Part shown: piece after piece, positions 16,308-25,576 of the stretch | How the letters are laid out: the number at the start of each line of letters is the position of its first letter | How positions within the stretch are numbered: position 1 is the stretch's first letter | Assembly (NCBI GenBank): GCA_910586385.1 | Contig: CAJUGX010000003.1 | Span: forward strand, 127,169-191,168 | DNA: 64,000 nucleotides | Direction: 5' to 3' | Source of the DNA: an uncultured Christensenella sp. | GTDB lineage: Bacteria > Bacillota > Clostridia > Christensenellales > UBA1242 | The notes under the pieces: model-generated | The model's database searches: none | What the model was told of the DNA's origin: nothing | The model's input: only the letters and a program-made list of their open reading frames with translations | Translations under genes and position numbers: made by a program

Positions 16308-17483
16308 TTACTTCCTCCCTGCTTTAATTGGAGAAATTGCACGAAGTTTTGCAACAACTTTTTGAATTTCTGCAACAACATAATCTATATCCAACTTTGA
16401 AATATTGTTGCCAAATGATATTCTAATTGAACTTTGAGCGACCTCATCAGGAACATTCATTGCTTTAAGCACATGAGATGGCAACAATGATTTTGATGTA
16501 CACGCGGAAGATGTTGAAACACAAATCCCAGCCAAATCCAAAAGCATCAAAACTGATTCACCTTCCACACCATAGAATGAAATATTCAAAATTGTGTTTG
16601 ATTTTTGTTGTGGATGACCATTCACTTGAAAATGATCAACTTTTTCATTGAGTTTTTCCAAGAAATAATCTCTGATCATCCTCATTCTTTTGTTTGTAAT
16701 AACATAGTTTTTTGCAGCAATTTCAACTGCTTTTCCAAATCCGGCAATTGCAGGAACATTTTCTGTGCCAGCACGCTTTCCTCTTTCTTGATTTTCCCCA
16801 CCAAACATAATTGGTTCAATCATGACACCATCTTTGATATACAAAGCACCAACACCCTTTGGTCCATGAATTTTGTGTGATGAGATTGACATCAAATCAA
16901 TTTCCATGTCTTGAACATCGATTTTCATCACTCCAATGGCTTGCACTGCGTCTGTGTGAAACAAAATGTTGTAATCATGAGCAATCTTTGCAATTGCTTT
17001 CACATTTTGAATTGTCCCAACTTCATTGTTCACTGCCATGATAGAAATCAAAATGGTATCTTTTCTGATTGCATGCAAAAGTTCTGCCAAATCAACGAGT
17101 CCAGTGCTGTCCACTGGCAAGTATGTAACTTCATAACCTTCTTTTTCGAGTTGTTTGCATGCATTCAAGACTGCATGGTGCTCAATTTGGCTTGTAATAA
17201 TGTGTTTACCTTTGCTTGCATAAGAATGCGCAACACCTAAAATTGCCCAGTTGTCAGCCTCAGTTCCACCACTTGTGAAGTAGATTTCGTTTGATTTTCG
17301 AGCATGAATTGCATCTTTAACCCTGTCTCTTGCCTTGTCAACGACTGCCATTGCATCTCTTCCAAAACTATGAACTGAGCCTGCATTGCCATAAACCGTG
17401 CTGAAACAAGGCATCATTTCGTTCATCACTTCGCTTGAGACATAAGTCGTTGAGGCATTATCCAAATAAATCTTTCTGTCCAT
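16308..17483 (-). CDS. iscS: Cysteine desulfurase, IscS/NifS type
   Basis: A PLP enzyme that converts cysteine to alanine and a persulfide. The 391 residues include YLDNASTTYVS at the start, the Schiff-base lysine in SISSHKIHGPKGVGALY (about residue 200) and the persulfide cysteine in CVSTSSACTSKS (about 325). It precedes iscU by 2 bases, so it is dedicated to Fe-S cluster assembly. AAAGGGGAG precedes the ATG. A second, different desulfurase is at 42495-43616. Confidence 0.96.
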   Translation of the reverse strand: MDRKIYLDNASTTYVSSEVMNEMMPCFSTVYGNAGSVHSFGRDAMAVVDKARDRVKDAIHARKSNEIYFTSGGTEADNWAILGVAHSYASKGKHIITSQIEHHAVLNACKQLEKEGYEVTYLPVDSTGLVDLAELLHAIRKDTILISIMAVNNEVGTIQNVKAIAKIAHDYNILFHTDAVQAIGVMKIDVQDMEIDLMSISSHKIHGPKGVGALYIKDGVMIEPIMFGGENQERGKRAGTENVPAIAGFGKAVEIAAKNYVITNKRMRMIRDYFLEKLNEKVDHFQVNGHPQQKSNTILNISFYGVEGESVLMLLDLAGICVSTSSACTSKSLLPSHVLKAMNVPDEVAQSSIRISFGNNISKLDIDYVVAEIQKVVAKLRAISPIKAGRK

Positions 17484-17544
17484 TTTTCTCCCCTTTAATC
17501 ACCCTCAATTTTAACACCAAAGGACACCTTATGTCAATAGGCAC

Positions 17545-17859
17545 TTATTTTTTTACATACTTGTTCAAAGCACTGACAACATCATTTTTTGCCCAAAGAC
17601 CAATGTGTTTTTCTTGTTCTTTTCCATCGGCAAAAATAAAGAGTGATGGAATGCTCATGATTCCAAATTTTCTTGCCAATTTTTCATCTTCATCAACATC
17701 AACCTTGAAAATCTCAACTTTGTCGCCAAATTCTTCTTTTACTTCTTCAAGGATTGGTCCCATCATACGACATGGCCCACACCAAGTTGCAAAGAAATCG
17801 ACCAAAACTACACCATCTTTTATCTTATCTTCAAAGTTTTTTTCTGAAATAATTTCCAT
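17545..17859 (-). CDS. trxA: Thioredoxin
   Basis: A 104-residue single-domain thioredoxin with the redox motif FFATWCGPCRMMGPIL (WCGPC, about residues 29-33), the cis-Pro segment IMSIPSLFIF and the usual alternating strands and helices. It reduces protein disulfides in the cytoplasm. It sits between tcdA and iscS, 10 bases after tcdA, so a role in supplying reductant to sulfur transfer is plausible. AAGGGGG precedes the start. Confidence 0.96.
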   Translation of the reverse strand: MEIISEKNFEDKIKDGVVLVDFFATWCGPCRMMGPILEEVKEEFGDKVEIFKVDVDEDEKLARKFGIMSIPSLFIFADGKEQEKHIGLWAKNDVVSALNKYVKK

Positions 17860-17869
17860 ATAATCCCCC

Positions 17870-18553
17870 TTATTTTATCAAATTTTCAATCACATAAGCA
17901 CTCAAGACAGCACCGCACATAATTGGATAATATGAAATACTGCCAACAGAGTGTTCTCTTTTATCAATTTTTTGTGCTGCACTGTCACAGATCACAACAT
18001 CCAAACTTTCAACCTGTCTTTCACGAAGCTTTTTCCTTAAAACTCGAGCAAGCCCATCATTTGATGTCTTATATATATCCGAGATTTTGAAATTTGGAAT
18101 CCCAACTCTGTTTCCAGCACCCATTGCTGAAACAATTTTAATTCCATGCTCTTTGCAGAAACAAATAAGTTCAATTTTGTCTGTAACATTGTCAATTGCG
18201 TCAACAACATAATCAAAATGCCGTTTTCCAAGTATCTCATCTATATTATCTATGGAAAGTTTGGCGTTTACTTTATTTATATTGCACTTTGGATTGATTT
18301 TTATAATCATCTGCTCCAAAACATCAACTTTGACTTTTCCAACTGTATCAACATTTGCCAAAATCTGCCTATTGATATTTGTCTCATCAATCAAATCAAA
18401 GTCAACAATTGTGATATTCCCAAGTCCAGCACGGACAAGAAGCTCGCATGTTGCCCCACCAACTCCACCAACTCCAATCACAGCAACAGATGAGTTTTCA
18501 AGTTTTGAAGCCCCATTTTCTCCAATCAAAAGTTTTGTTCTATCATTCCACAT
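17870..18553 (-). CDS. tcdA: TcdA/ThiF-family E1-like enzyme, probable t6A dehydratase
   Basis: An adenylating enzyme of the E1-like superfamily. The 227 residues begin with the ATP-binding Rossmann motif VIGVGGVGGATCELLVRAGL and ITIVDFDLIDETNINRQI, followed by DYVVDAIDNVTDKIELI. This arrangement matches TcdA (CsdL), which cyclises t6A in tRNA position 37 and receives electrons or sulfur from a desulfurase system; neighbours trx and iscS fit. A ThiF or MoeB role is less likely because no thiS or moaD is nearby. Confidence 0.88.
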   Translation of the reverse strand: MWNDRTKLLIGENGASKLENSSVAVIGVGGVGGATCELLVRAGLGNITIVDFDLIDETNINRQILANVDTVGKVKVDVLEQMIIKINPKCNINKVNAKLSIDNIDEILGKRHFDYVVDAIDNVTDKIELICFCKEHGIKIVSAMGAGNRVGIPNFKISDIYKTSNDGLARVLRKKLRERQVESLDVVICDSAAQKIDKREHSVGSISYYPIMCGAVLSAYVIENLIK

Positions 18554-18571
18554 ACATTTCTTCCTTGCCTC

Positions 18572-18624
18572 AATATATTGTGTGTATTATTCAGTTCTAC
18601 AACTGAATACCACACAATATATTA
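18572..18624. repeat. Dispersed intergenic palindrome (hslU-tcdA gap)
   Basis: The best copy of the family. AATATATTGTGTG at 18572-18584 faces CACACAATATATT at 18611-18623, with TATTCAGTT / AACTGAATA continuing the stem toward the centre. It fills the gap from the hslU stop and would form a long hairpin in the mRNA. Confidence 0.75.
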
Positions 18625-19917
18625 CAACACATATTTCTTCAAATCATATTGTTTTTGTCTATCTTTGAAGACATTGTTGACATACTTTTTGTCAATCACA
18701 ACATCAAGCATTGGATGTTCGCCAGTTGCATTGAATGAAACATCTTCAAGAAGGGCTTCCATGATTGTGTGCAATCTTCTTGCTCCCAAGTCTTCACTTG
18801 TCTCATTTTCTCTCTCTGCCATTTCAGCAATTTCATCCAAAGCATCATCTTTGAAAACAAGGTTTATGTTGTCCACTTTCAAAAGATGTGAATATTGGAC
18901 AGTCACCGCATTCTTTGGTGTGCTCAAAATCTTCTTGAAATCTTCTTTTGTCAAACTCTCAAGTTGAACTCTGATTGGAAATCTTCCTTGAAGTTCTGGA
19001 ATCATGTCTTCCATTTTTGCAACGTGGAAAGCCCCAGCTGCAATGAAAAGAATGAAATCCGTCTTCACATTGCCATATTTTGTTGAAACCGTGCTTCCTT
19101 CCACGATTGGCAAAATGTCTCTCTGAACACCTTCTCTCGAAACGTCTGCACTGTTTGTCGCTTGACTCTTCCCAATGATTTTGTCAATTTCGTCGATGAA
19201 GATGATTCCTTGTTCTTCTGCAAGAGTGATTGCTTCATCGTTGACATTGTCCATATCAATCACCTTGTCAGACTCTTCTTGCAAAAGTGCTTCTCGAGCA
19301 TGTTTTACAGTCATCTTCTTCTTTTTGTGTCTTTGTGGTGCAAGTCCTTCAAACATAGAGCCCAAGTTTATTTCGCCACCACCAATAGCCATCATTGGCT
19401 TTGGAGTTTCCAAAACCATGACCTCAACAACCTCTTCTTCACATTTTCTTGCACGAAGTTCTTCCAAAACTTTCTCTTTTGAAACATCAACTTCAGTCAC
19501 TCTGCGGTTTTGAATGAGAGCGTCAACAAGTTTTTCGTCAACGATTGGCATAACCTTGTTTTCAACAGCCTTCTTCTTTTGATCTTTGACCATTCTCACA
19601 GAAACTTCAACAAGATCTCTCACCATGCTTTCAACATCTCTTCCTACATAACCAACTTCTGTATATTTTGTAGCCTCAACTTTGACAAATGGCGCACCAA
19701 CGAGTTTTGCAAGTCTTCTTGCAATTTCTGTTTTGCCGACACCTGTTGGCCCGCTCATAACAATGTTTTTTGGAGTGATTTCATCTCTCACTTCAGCAGG
19801 TAAAGTGCTTCTTCTGTATCTGTTTCGAAGTGCAACAGCGACTGCTCTTTTTGCCTTGTTTTGTCCAACGATATATTTATCCAATTCGTTTACAATTTGT
19901 TTTGGTGTATAATTCAT
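18622..19917 (-). CDS. hslU: ATP-dependent protease ATPase subunit HslU (ClpY)
   Basis: The AAA+ unfoldase that feeds substrates to HslV. The 431 residues show the N-terminal MNYTPKQIVNELDKYIVGQ, the Walker A MSGPTGVGKTEIARRLAKL, the family I-domain (about 110-240), Walker B GIIFIDEIDKI and the C-terminal sensor 2 region GARRLHTIMEALLED. AAAGGAGG lies 11 bases before the ATG. It follows hslV by 18 bases. The codY gene that often follows in Firmicutes is replaced by tcdA-trx-iscS-iscU. Confidence 0.97.
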   Translation of the reverse strand: MNYTPKQIVNELDKYIVGQNKAKRAVAVALRNRYRRSTLPAEVRDEITPKNIVMSGPTGVGKTEIARRLAKLVGAPFVKVEATKYTEVGYVGRDVESMVRDLVEVSVRMVKDQKKKAVENKVMPIVDEKLVDALIQNRRVTEVDVSKEKVLEELRARKCEEEVVEVMVLETPKPMMAIGGGEINLGSMFEGLAPQRHKKKKMTVKHAREALLQEESDKVIDMDNVNDEAITLAEEQGIIFIDEIDKIIGKSQATNSADVSREGVQRDILPIVEGSTVSTKYGNVKTDFILFIAAGAFHVAKMEDMIPELQGRFPIRVQLESLTKEDFKKILSTPKNAVTVQYSHLLKVDNINLVFKDDALDEIAEMAERENETSEDLGARRLHTIMEALLEDVSFNATGEHPMLDVVIDKKYVNNVFKDRQKQYDLKKYVL

Positions 19918-19935
19918 AACTTTCCAAGCCTCCTT

Positions 19936-20478
19936 TTAGTTCAACTCTTCAACGATGATATTCTCATTTGTGAAAACGCAAATCTCGCTTGCAATCTTAA
20001 GTGCCTTGTAAGCAACATCTTTTGCCTGATAATCTGTATTTTGAACAAGCGCTTTTGCAGCCGCCAACGCGTAGTTTCCACCAGAACCAATTGCGCAGAT
20101 ATCATCCTGAGGTTCGATAACATTTCCTGCCCCATCCAAAATCAAAATTTGATTTTTGTCAGCAACAATCATCATCGCTTCAAGTTGTCTTGCAACTTTG
20201 TCATCTCTCCAAAGTTGTGTAAGTTCGACGGCGCTCCTCATAAGATTTCCTGCAAATTTGTTGAGCATACCTTCAAAACGTTCACTCAGAGAGAAAGCAT
20301 CAGCCACTGAGCCGGCAAAACCAATCACAACACTGTTGTTGTAAATTCTTCTGACTTTTCTTGCGTTGTTTTTGAAAATGATGCTGTTTTGCATAGTCAC
20401 TTGCCCGTCACCCGCAACAGCAATTTTTCCATTTCTTTTTACCGCACAAATTGTTGTGCCTCTAAACATAGGTTCCAT
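19936..20478 (-). CDS. hslV: ATP-dependent protease subunit HslV (ClpQ)
   Basis: A 180-residue threonine peptidase that forms the double hexameric core of the HslUV protease. The start MEPMFRGTTICAVKRNGKIA places the probable catalytic Thr-Thr at residues 8-9 after a short propeptide, with conserved AGDGQVT and GSGGNYALAAAKALVQ. AAGGAG precedes the first ATG by 6 bases. An extended -10 (TGATATAAT, ATTATA at 20521-20526 on the plus strand) lies upstream, and a terminator insulates it from topA. Confidence 0.96.
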   Translation of the reverse strand: MEPMFRGTTICAVKRNGKIAVAGDGQVTMQNSIIFKNNARKVRRIYNNSVVIGFAGSVADAFSLSERFEGMLNKFAGNLMRSAVELTQLWRDDKVARQLEAMMIVADKNQILILDGAGNVIEPQDDICAIGSGGNYALAAAKALVQNTDYQAKDVAYKALKIASEICVFTNENIIVEELN

Positions 20479-20586
20479 ATTCTTCTCCTTACAAAGCCCA
20501 AAAAGACTTTTCCAAGTTAATTATATCACAACACCAATCTAATAACCTAAAATTTATCACAATTTTTTAGAACAAAACCACAAAAA

Positions 20587-20610
20587 TAAGACGACAAAAT
20601 TGCCGTCTTA
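20587..20610 (-). terminator. Rho-independent terminator after topA
   Basis: TAAGACG and CGTCTTA pair around a short loop, with T residues following in the minus direction. It ends the comM-dprA-topA transcript. Confidence 0.75.
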
Positions 20611-20621
20611 CAAAATTGGGG

Positions 20622-22688
20622 TTATTTTTGCTCATTTATGACTCTAAAGTCACACTTCGAACACTTTATCATCTTTCCTCGTTTCACGAGAAATTCGCCA
20701 CAGTTTGGGCAATTTTCACCAGTAGGAATGTCCCAACTCATGAAGTTGCACCCTTCCCTATCTTCACAAGCATAGAAAGCCTTTCCTTTCTTGGTTTTGA
20801 AAGCAAAAACTGCTTTGCCGCATTTTGGACACTTTGCAATCGGTTTCTTCTCTTCGGTCTCATATGGTTTGACATTTCTGCATTTAGGGAAGTTTGAGCA
20901 TCCCAAAAACTTTCCATATCGACCTTCTCGAATCAACATTTTATGTCCGCAATTTTCACATATGATGTCAGTCTCAATTGGTTGAGATTTCATAGTCAAA
21001 CTGCTTGCATCCGCTCTTTCCAAAAGTCCCTTGAAGCCATTCCAAAAACTGTCAACAACATCATGCCAATCATCTTGGCCTTCTGCGATTTCATCAAGTC
21101 TGTTTTCCATATGTGCAGTGAATTTGACATTGATTACACCATGGAAAAACTTGTCTAGATATTCTGTGATGTGTCTTCCAAGTTCAGTAGGCACAAGATA
21201 TTTTCCTTCTTTTGAGCAATAGTTTCTTGCAGTCAAAATAGTGATGGTTGCAGCATAAGTTGCAGGTCTTCCAATCCCTTTTTCTTCCATTGCCTTGACG
21301 AGACTTGTTTCAGTGAATCTTGCTGGAGGCTTTGTAAACTTCTGTTCTTCTTTGATGGCGTCAACCTTGACAGTTTCCCCCTCCTCAAATTTTGGAAGCT
21401 TTCCAGATTCTTTCTCTTTGTCTTCTTCAGTGTATTCTTTATAGACAGCAGTGAAACCTGCAAATTCCAAAGTCTTTCCAGTCGCCTTGAATGTGTAGTC
21501 ATTCACCTTCATTGAGACGTTTACATTTGAATATTCTGCCTCAGTCATCTGGCTCGCCATGAATCTCTCATAAATCAACTTATAGAGTCTGTAGTTTTCT
21601 TTTGTCAAAGAATCCTTCACAGCCTCTGGAGTGATTTGCATAGAGATTGGTCTGATTGCTTCGTGCGCATCTTGTGCATTTCCCTTTGTTGCATAGAAGT
21701 TTGGTTTTTCTGGCACAAACTCCTTTCCGTATTTCTGCACAATAAAGTCACGACATGCACTCTGAGCATCAGCTGAGACTCTGGTGGAGTCAGTTCTGAT
21801 ATAAGTGATAAGAGCAATCTTCCCCTCACCCTTGACTTCAACTCCTTCATAGAGTTCTTGTGCGCAAGATGTGATTTTCTTCAAACTCATGCCAAGCTTG
21901 TTTCCCGCATCTTGTTGCATCGTGCTGGTCGTAAATGGTGCTGGAGCGTGAGATTTTGAATTGGTCTTCTTTATCTCGCTGACAACAAAATCTTGCCCCT
22001 TGATGTCTGCAAGCACCTTGTCAACTTGCTCTCTGTTTTGGATTTTTATCTTTTTGCCTTTGTGCTGAGCAAGACTTGATTTGAATTTGATTGAATTCTT
22101 GCTGTGCTCCGCAGTGACATTCCAATATTCTTCAGGCTTAAACTCTTCAATTTCAATTTCTCTGTCAACGACAAGTTTGAGTGCAACAGACTGCACTCTT
22201 CCTGCAGAGAGTTTTGGTGCAATCTTCTTTGACAAAATTGGTGAGAGTTTATAACCCACGATTCTGTCCATAACACGTCTTGCTTGTTGAGCGTCGACAA
22301 GACTCAAGTTGATTTCTCTTGGAGTCTCCAACGCCTTGAGCACGGCCTTCTTTGAGATTTCGTTGAATTGAATACGGCACTTTGTGTTTGGATCAAGTCC
22401 CAAAACATGTGCAACGTGCCATGAAATCGCTTCCCCCTCTCTATCCGGGTCGGTTGCGATTAAGACTTCGTCAGCGTTTGCTGCCTTTCTTTTCAATTCA
22501 CTTATAAGTTCTTTTTTGTCCGCATTATTTTCATAATGAGGTTCATAATTGTTGTTCAAGTCAATGGCGAAAGATTTTGCTGGCAGGTCTCTTATGTGAC
22601 CCTTTGTTGCAAAAACTTCATATCCATCACCCAAATACTTCTTCAAAGTTTCCCTTTTTGCTGGGGCTTCAATAACAACAAGTTTCAA
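20622..22688 (-). CDS. topA: DNA topoisomerase I
   Basis: A type IA topoisomerase that relaxes negative supercoils. The 688 residues begin with the TOPRIM domain (KLVVIEAPAKRETLKKYLGD and DPDREGEAISWHVA), followed by the core with the active-site Tyr in ALITYIRTDSTRVS near residue 300. The C-terminal part has three four-cysteine zinc motifs (CENCGHKM...CSNFPKC, CPKCGKAV...CEDREGC, CPNCGEFL...CSKC). The start is a TTG, with AAGGAG about 9 bases upstream. It lies after dprA, a usual Firmicutes order, but trmFO and xerC, which often follow, are absent. Confidence 0.97.
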   Translation of the reverse strand: MKLVVIEAPAKRETLKKYLGDGYEVFATKGHIRDLPAKSFAIDLNNNYEPHYENNADKKELISELKRKAANADEVLIATDPDREGEAISWHVAHVLGLDPNTKCRIQFNEISKKAVLKALETPREINLSLVDAQQARRVMDRIVGYKLSPILSKKIAPKLSAGRVQSVALKLVVDREIEIEEFKPEEYWNVTAEHSKNSIKFKSSLAQHKGKKIKIQNREQVDKVLADIKGQDFVVSEIKKTNSKSHAPAPFTTSTMQQDAGNKLGMSLKKITSCAQELYEGVEVKGEGKIALITYIRTDSTRVSADAQSACRDFIVQKYGKEFVPEKPNFYATKGNAQDAHEAIRPISMQITPEAVKDSLTKENYRLYKLIYERFMASQMTEAEYSNVNVSMKVNDYTFKATGKTLEFAGFTAVYKEYTEEDKEKESGKLPKFEEGETVKVDAIKEEQKFTKPPARFTETSLVKAMEEKGIGRPATYAATITILTARNYCSKEGKYLVPTELGRHITEYLDKFFHGVINVKFTAHMENRLDEIAEGQDDWHDVVDSFWNGFKGLLERADASSLTMKSQPIETDIICENCGHKMLIREGRYGKFLGCSNFPKCRNVKPYETEEKKPIAKCPKCGKAVFAFKTKKGKAFYACEDREGCNFMSWDIPTGENCPNCGEFLVKRGKMIKCSKCDFRVINEQK

Positions 22689-22727
22689 GCCAATTTTCTC
22701 CTTATATAATGTTTCATATTTCCAAAA

Positions 22728-23795
22728 CTAAATCAATGCGTAAGTTTTGGCTGGCAACCTTCTTATTAAACCACGAATTTCCAAAGTTGTCAAACAACTA
22801 CTCAAAATATTGACAGGAATCTTGGATTTTTCTGCCAAATAATCCATATCACACTCCCCATCTGCAAGAAGTGAGAGGATTGTTTGCTCGTCAAATGACA
22901 CTTCAACCTGCCTCTTTTGTAGATTTTTCTTCATTCCATAATATTCAATGATATCATCAGCAGACAGAGTGCATTCAGCTTGAGCAGTTTTGATAAGCTC
23001 ATTGGTAAGTTCGCTCTTGTCACAAAACACACTCCCTGGCACAGCAAAAATATCTCTGCCATACTCAAGTGCATATTCCTTGGTGTGAACCGTCCCGCTT
23101 TTCTTTCCTGCCTCAGTGATAAGCACGCCATCGCTCAGCCCAGCGACAATTCTATTTCTCCTTGGAAAAGTGTATCTCTTTGCTTCAAAAGATGGTGGAT
23201 ATTCAGAGAGCAACAATCCACTTTTTGCAATCTCTTTTGAGAGATTTGTGTTTGTGGATGGATATATGTGGTTGAAACCGCTCCCTACAACGGCAATTGT
23301 TTTTCCGCCGACCGCCAAAGTCTTTTTGTGTGCAATTTCGTCAACCCCATAACAAAGTCCGCTGACAATCACAAAGCCAGCCAACGCAAGATTTCCAACA
23401 AACTTTTCTGTGACAATCTTTCCATAATTTGTAGGGCTTCTTGTACCAACAACTGCAAGGCACTTTTCACTCATAAGTGACAAATCACCCATCGCATACA
23501 ACACAAGCGGTCTGTCTGGCAAATTGAAAAGTTTTGATGGATAACGTTCATCTTCAACAGTCAAAATTTCAATGCCGGCTTTTCTCATGTTTTCAATTGC
23601 ACTGTCAAGTGTTCTCACGTCAAAGTTTGACACAAACCTATGATATTCTTCTTTTGAAAGATTTTTCTCAATGAAACCATTTTTGGCAACTGCTTGCATA
23701 GAAAAATCATCAAGAGACTCCAAGAAGAGTTCTTGCTTTTTGTTTGGCAACTCACATATTGACATATAGACAATAAATTTCTCTTTCTCTGTCAA
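22728..23795 (-). CDS. dprA: DNA processing protein DprA
   Basis: DprA binds incoming single-stranded DNA and loads RecA in transformation; it is also kept in many species not known to be competent. The 355 residues include the Rossmann domain with LAVVGTRSPTNYGKIV, VSGLCYGVDEIAHKKTL, TIAVVGSGFNHIYP and FPRRNRIVAGLSDGVLI (about 110-285). A C-terminal winged helix (ILSLLADGECDMDYLAEKS) follows. The start is TTG with TTAGGAG upstream. It lies 9 bases after comM. Confidence 0.95.
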   Translation of the reverse strand: MTEKEKFIVYMSICELPNKKQELFLESLDDFSMQAVAKNGFIEKNLSKEEYHRFVSNFDVRTLDSAIENMRKAGIEILTVEDERYPSKLFNLPDRPLVLYAMGDLSLMSEKCLAVVGTRSPTNYGKIVTEKFVGNLALAGFVIVSGLCYGVDEIAHKKTLAVGGKTIAVVGSGFNHIYPSTNTNLSKEIAKSGLLLSEYPPSFEAKRYTFPRRNRIVAGLSDGVLITEAGKKSGTVHTKEYALEYGRDIFAVPGSVFCDKSELTNELIKTAQAECTLSADDIIEYYGMKKNLQKRQVEVSFDEQTILSLLADGECDMDYLAEKSKIPVNILSSCLTTLEIRGLIRRLPAKTYALI

Positions 23796-23804
23796 ATCAA
23801 ACTC

Positions 23805-25346
23805 CTAAACACTCCAATATTTCCTGTCGAGCCCACGATATGAAATCGCCTCAGCCAAGTGCTGTGGCAAAATATTCTTCTCTCCTTCAAGGTCAGCAAT
23901 TGTCCTTGCAACTCTCAAGATCCTGTCATGCGCTCTTGCAGAGAGTTTAAGCGACGAAAAGGCTTGCTCCATAAGTGTCTGACACTCTTGTGAAAGTGCA
24001 CAGAATTTCTTGGTCTGTGCAACTGTCATCTTTGCATTTGAAAAAGTTTTCGAACCAACAAATCTCTCAAGTTGGACACTTCTCGCCTTGTCAACTCTCT
24101 TCTTTATATCAGCTGAGCATTCTTCCTTCCTGTCATTGTGCAAATCACTGTAAGCAATATTGTCGACCTCCACTTGGATGTCGATTCTGTCCATAATAGG
24201 GCCAGAAATCTTTGCGAGATATTTATGTATCTGCACTGGCGAACATTTGCACTCTCTGTCCTTTGAGCCATAGTTTCCACAAGGACAAGGATTCATGCTG
24301 GCAATAAGCGTAAAACTTGATGGATATGTCACAGTCTGGTTTGCTCTTGCCACAGTGATTACCCCATCCTCAAGAGGCTGACGAAGGGTCTCAATCAATT
24401 GTCTTGAATATTCTGGAAACTCGTCAAGATAAAGTACACCATTGTGTGCAAGACTGATTTCTCCAGGTTTGCTATGAGTTCCACCGCCAGTCAAACTTAC
24501 GGTTGTCGCTGTGTGGTGAGGAGTGCGGAAAGGTCTTTCTGTGATTATGCCTTGCGACAAATCAAGCACACCTGCAACAGAATGGATTTTTGTTACTTCC
24601 AATGCCTCTTCAAAAGTGAGGTCTGGCAAAATCCCAGAGAAGCATTTTGCAAGCATACTCTTTCCACTTCCCGGAGGTCCAATCATGATGACATTGTGTC
24701 CACCTGCAGCAGCAATCTCCAACGCCCTCTTTGCAACCATTTGCCCTTTGACGTTTTCAAAATCAAGTTTGTTTGAAGAAGTGCTTTTTACTTCATCGAA
24801 ACTCTTAAGTTGGATAGGCTTGATTTCTTCTTTTGACTCTCCATTCAAAAACTCAACAGTTTTTCTCAAGTTTTCAAAAGCATAAATCTCAAGCCCTTTT
24901 ATAAATCGTGCCTCCTCCATGTTTTCCTTTGGCAAAACAAACTTCTTGTATCCAAGTTTGAGTGCACTGATAAGAATAGGCAAAACACCTTTCACCTTTT
25001 TGACAGAGCCATCAAGAGACAACTCGCCGAGAAAAACAAATTCTTTATATTTCTTTGTCAAAATCTGATCGGAAGCGGACAAGATTCCGACTGCAATCCC
25101 AAGGTCAAAATGAGGACCCTCTTTCTTCACATCCGCTGGAGCAAGATTGATTGTGTAATGCTTTGCAGGATATTCAAATCCAGAATTTCGAATGGCGGAT
25201 TTCACCCTCTCCTTTGCCTCTTTGACAGCGGTGTCGCCAAGTCCAACAATTTCAAAGTGAGGAAGTCCTCCCACAATATCTGTTTCAATTTGTGTTGCAA
25301 ACCCTTCAATTCCGTTAAGTCCAAAACTTAAAACTTTTGATAACAT
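23805..25346 (-). CDS. comM: YifB/ComM-family Mg-chelatase-like AAA+ ATPase
   Basis: A 513-residue protein of the ComM family, whose Vibrio member is a helicase promoting branch migration during transformation. The N-terminal part (MLSKVLSFGLNGIEGFATQI, about 1-175) is a Lon-like ChlI domain. The AAA+ module has Walker A MIGPPGSGKSMLAKCFSGIL and GVLYLDEFPEY, then ITVARANQTVTYPSSF. The C-terminus is Mg-chelatase-like (LSARAHDRILRVARTIADLE). The ATG at 25346 is preferred because the TTG 12 bases upstream overlaps its Shine-Dalgarno TTGGAG. First gene of comM-dprA-topA. Confidence 0.95.
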   Translation of the reverse strand: MLSKVLSFGLNGIEGFATQIETDIVGGLPHFEIVGLGDTAVKEAKERVKSAIRNSGFEYPAKHYTINLAPADVKKEGPHFDLGIAVGILSASDQILTKKYKEFVFLGELSLDGSVKKVKGVLPILISALKLGYKKFVLPKENMEEARFIKGLEIYAFENLRKTVEFLNGESKEEIKPIQLKSFDEVKSTSSNKLDFENVKGQMVAKRALEIAAAGGHNVIMIGPPGSGKSMLAKCFSGILPDLTFEEALEVTKIHSVAGVLDLSQGIITERPFRTPHHTATTVSLTGGGTHSKPGEISLAHNGVLYLDEFPEYSRQLIETLRQPLEDGVITVARANQTVTYPSSFTLIASMNPCPCGNYGSKDRECKCSPVQIHKYLAKISGPIMDRIDIQVEVDNIAYSDLHNDRKEECSADIKKRVDKARSVQLERFVGSKTFSNAKMTVAQTKKFCALSQECQTLMEQAFSSLKLSARAHDRILRVARTIADLEGEKNILPQHLAEAISYRGLDRKYWSV

Positions 25347-25376
25347 CAATTTCTCCAAATAAACAATTCTGTGCTT

Positions 25377-25405
25377 ATTATAACAAAACCATCAAATATC
25401 CTCAA
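25377..25405 (-). promoter_or_regulatory. Promoter of the comM-dprA-topA operon
   Basis: On the minus strand, TTGAGG (25400-25405) and TATAAT (25377-25382) are separated by 17 bases, about 30 bases before the comM ATG. Confidence 0.65.
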
Positions 25406-25526
25406 AGCAAATCCGACACATTACACCATTATTTTTCACGAAACACGCACGCGACTCAAAATTACCAAAATAAAATTAGACCTTCCAACATCCTCTTTTT
25501 TCATTATAAATTAATAAAAACACCTA

Positions 25527-25555
25527 TTGACTTTTAACTAATTAATTGATACAAT
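25527..25555 (+). promoter_or_regulatory. Promoter of the first ankyrin gene
   Basis: TTGACT at 25527-25532 and TACAAT at 25550-25555 are separated by 17 bases, followed by TTGGAGG before the ATG at 25577. Confidence 0.7.
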
Positions 25556-25576
25556 ATAGATATATTGGAGGTTATT

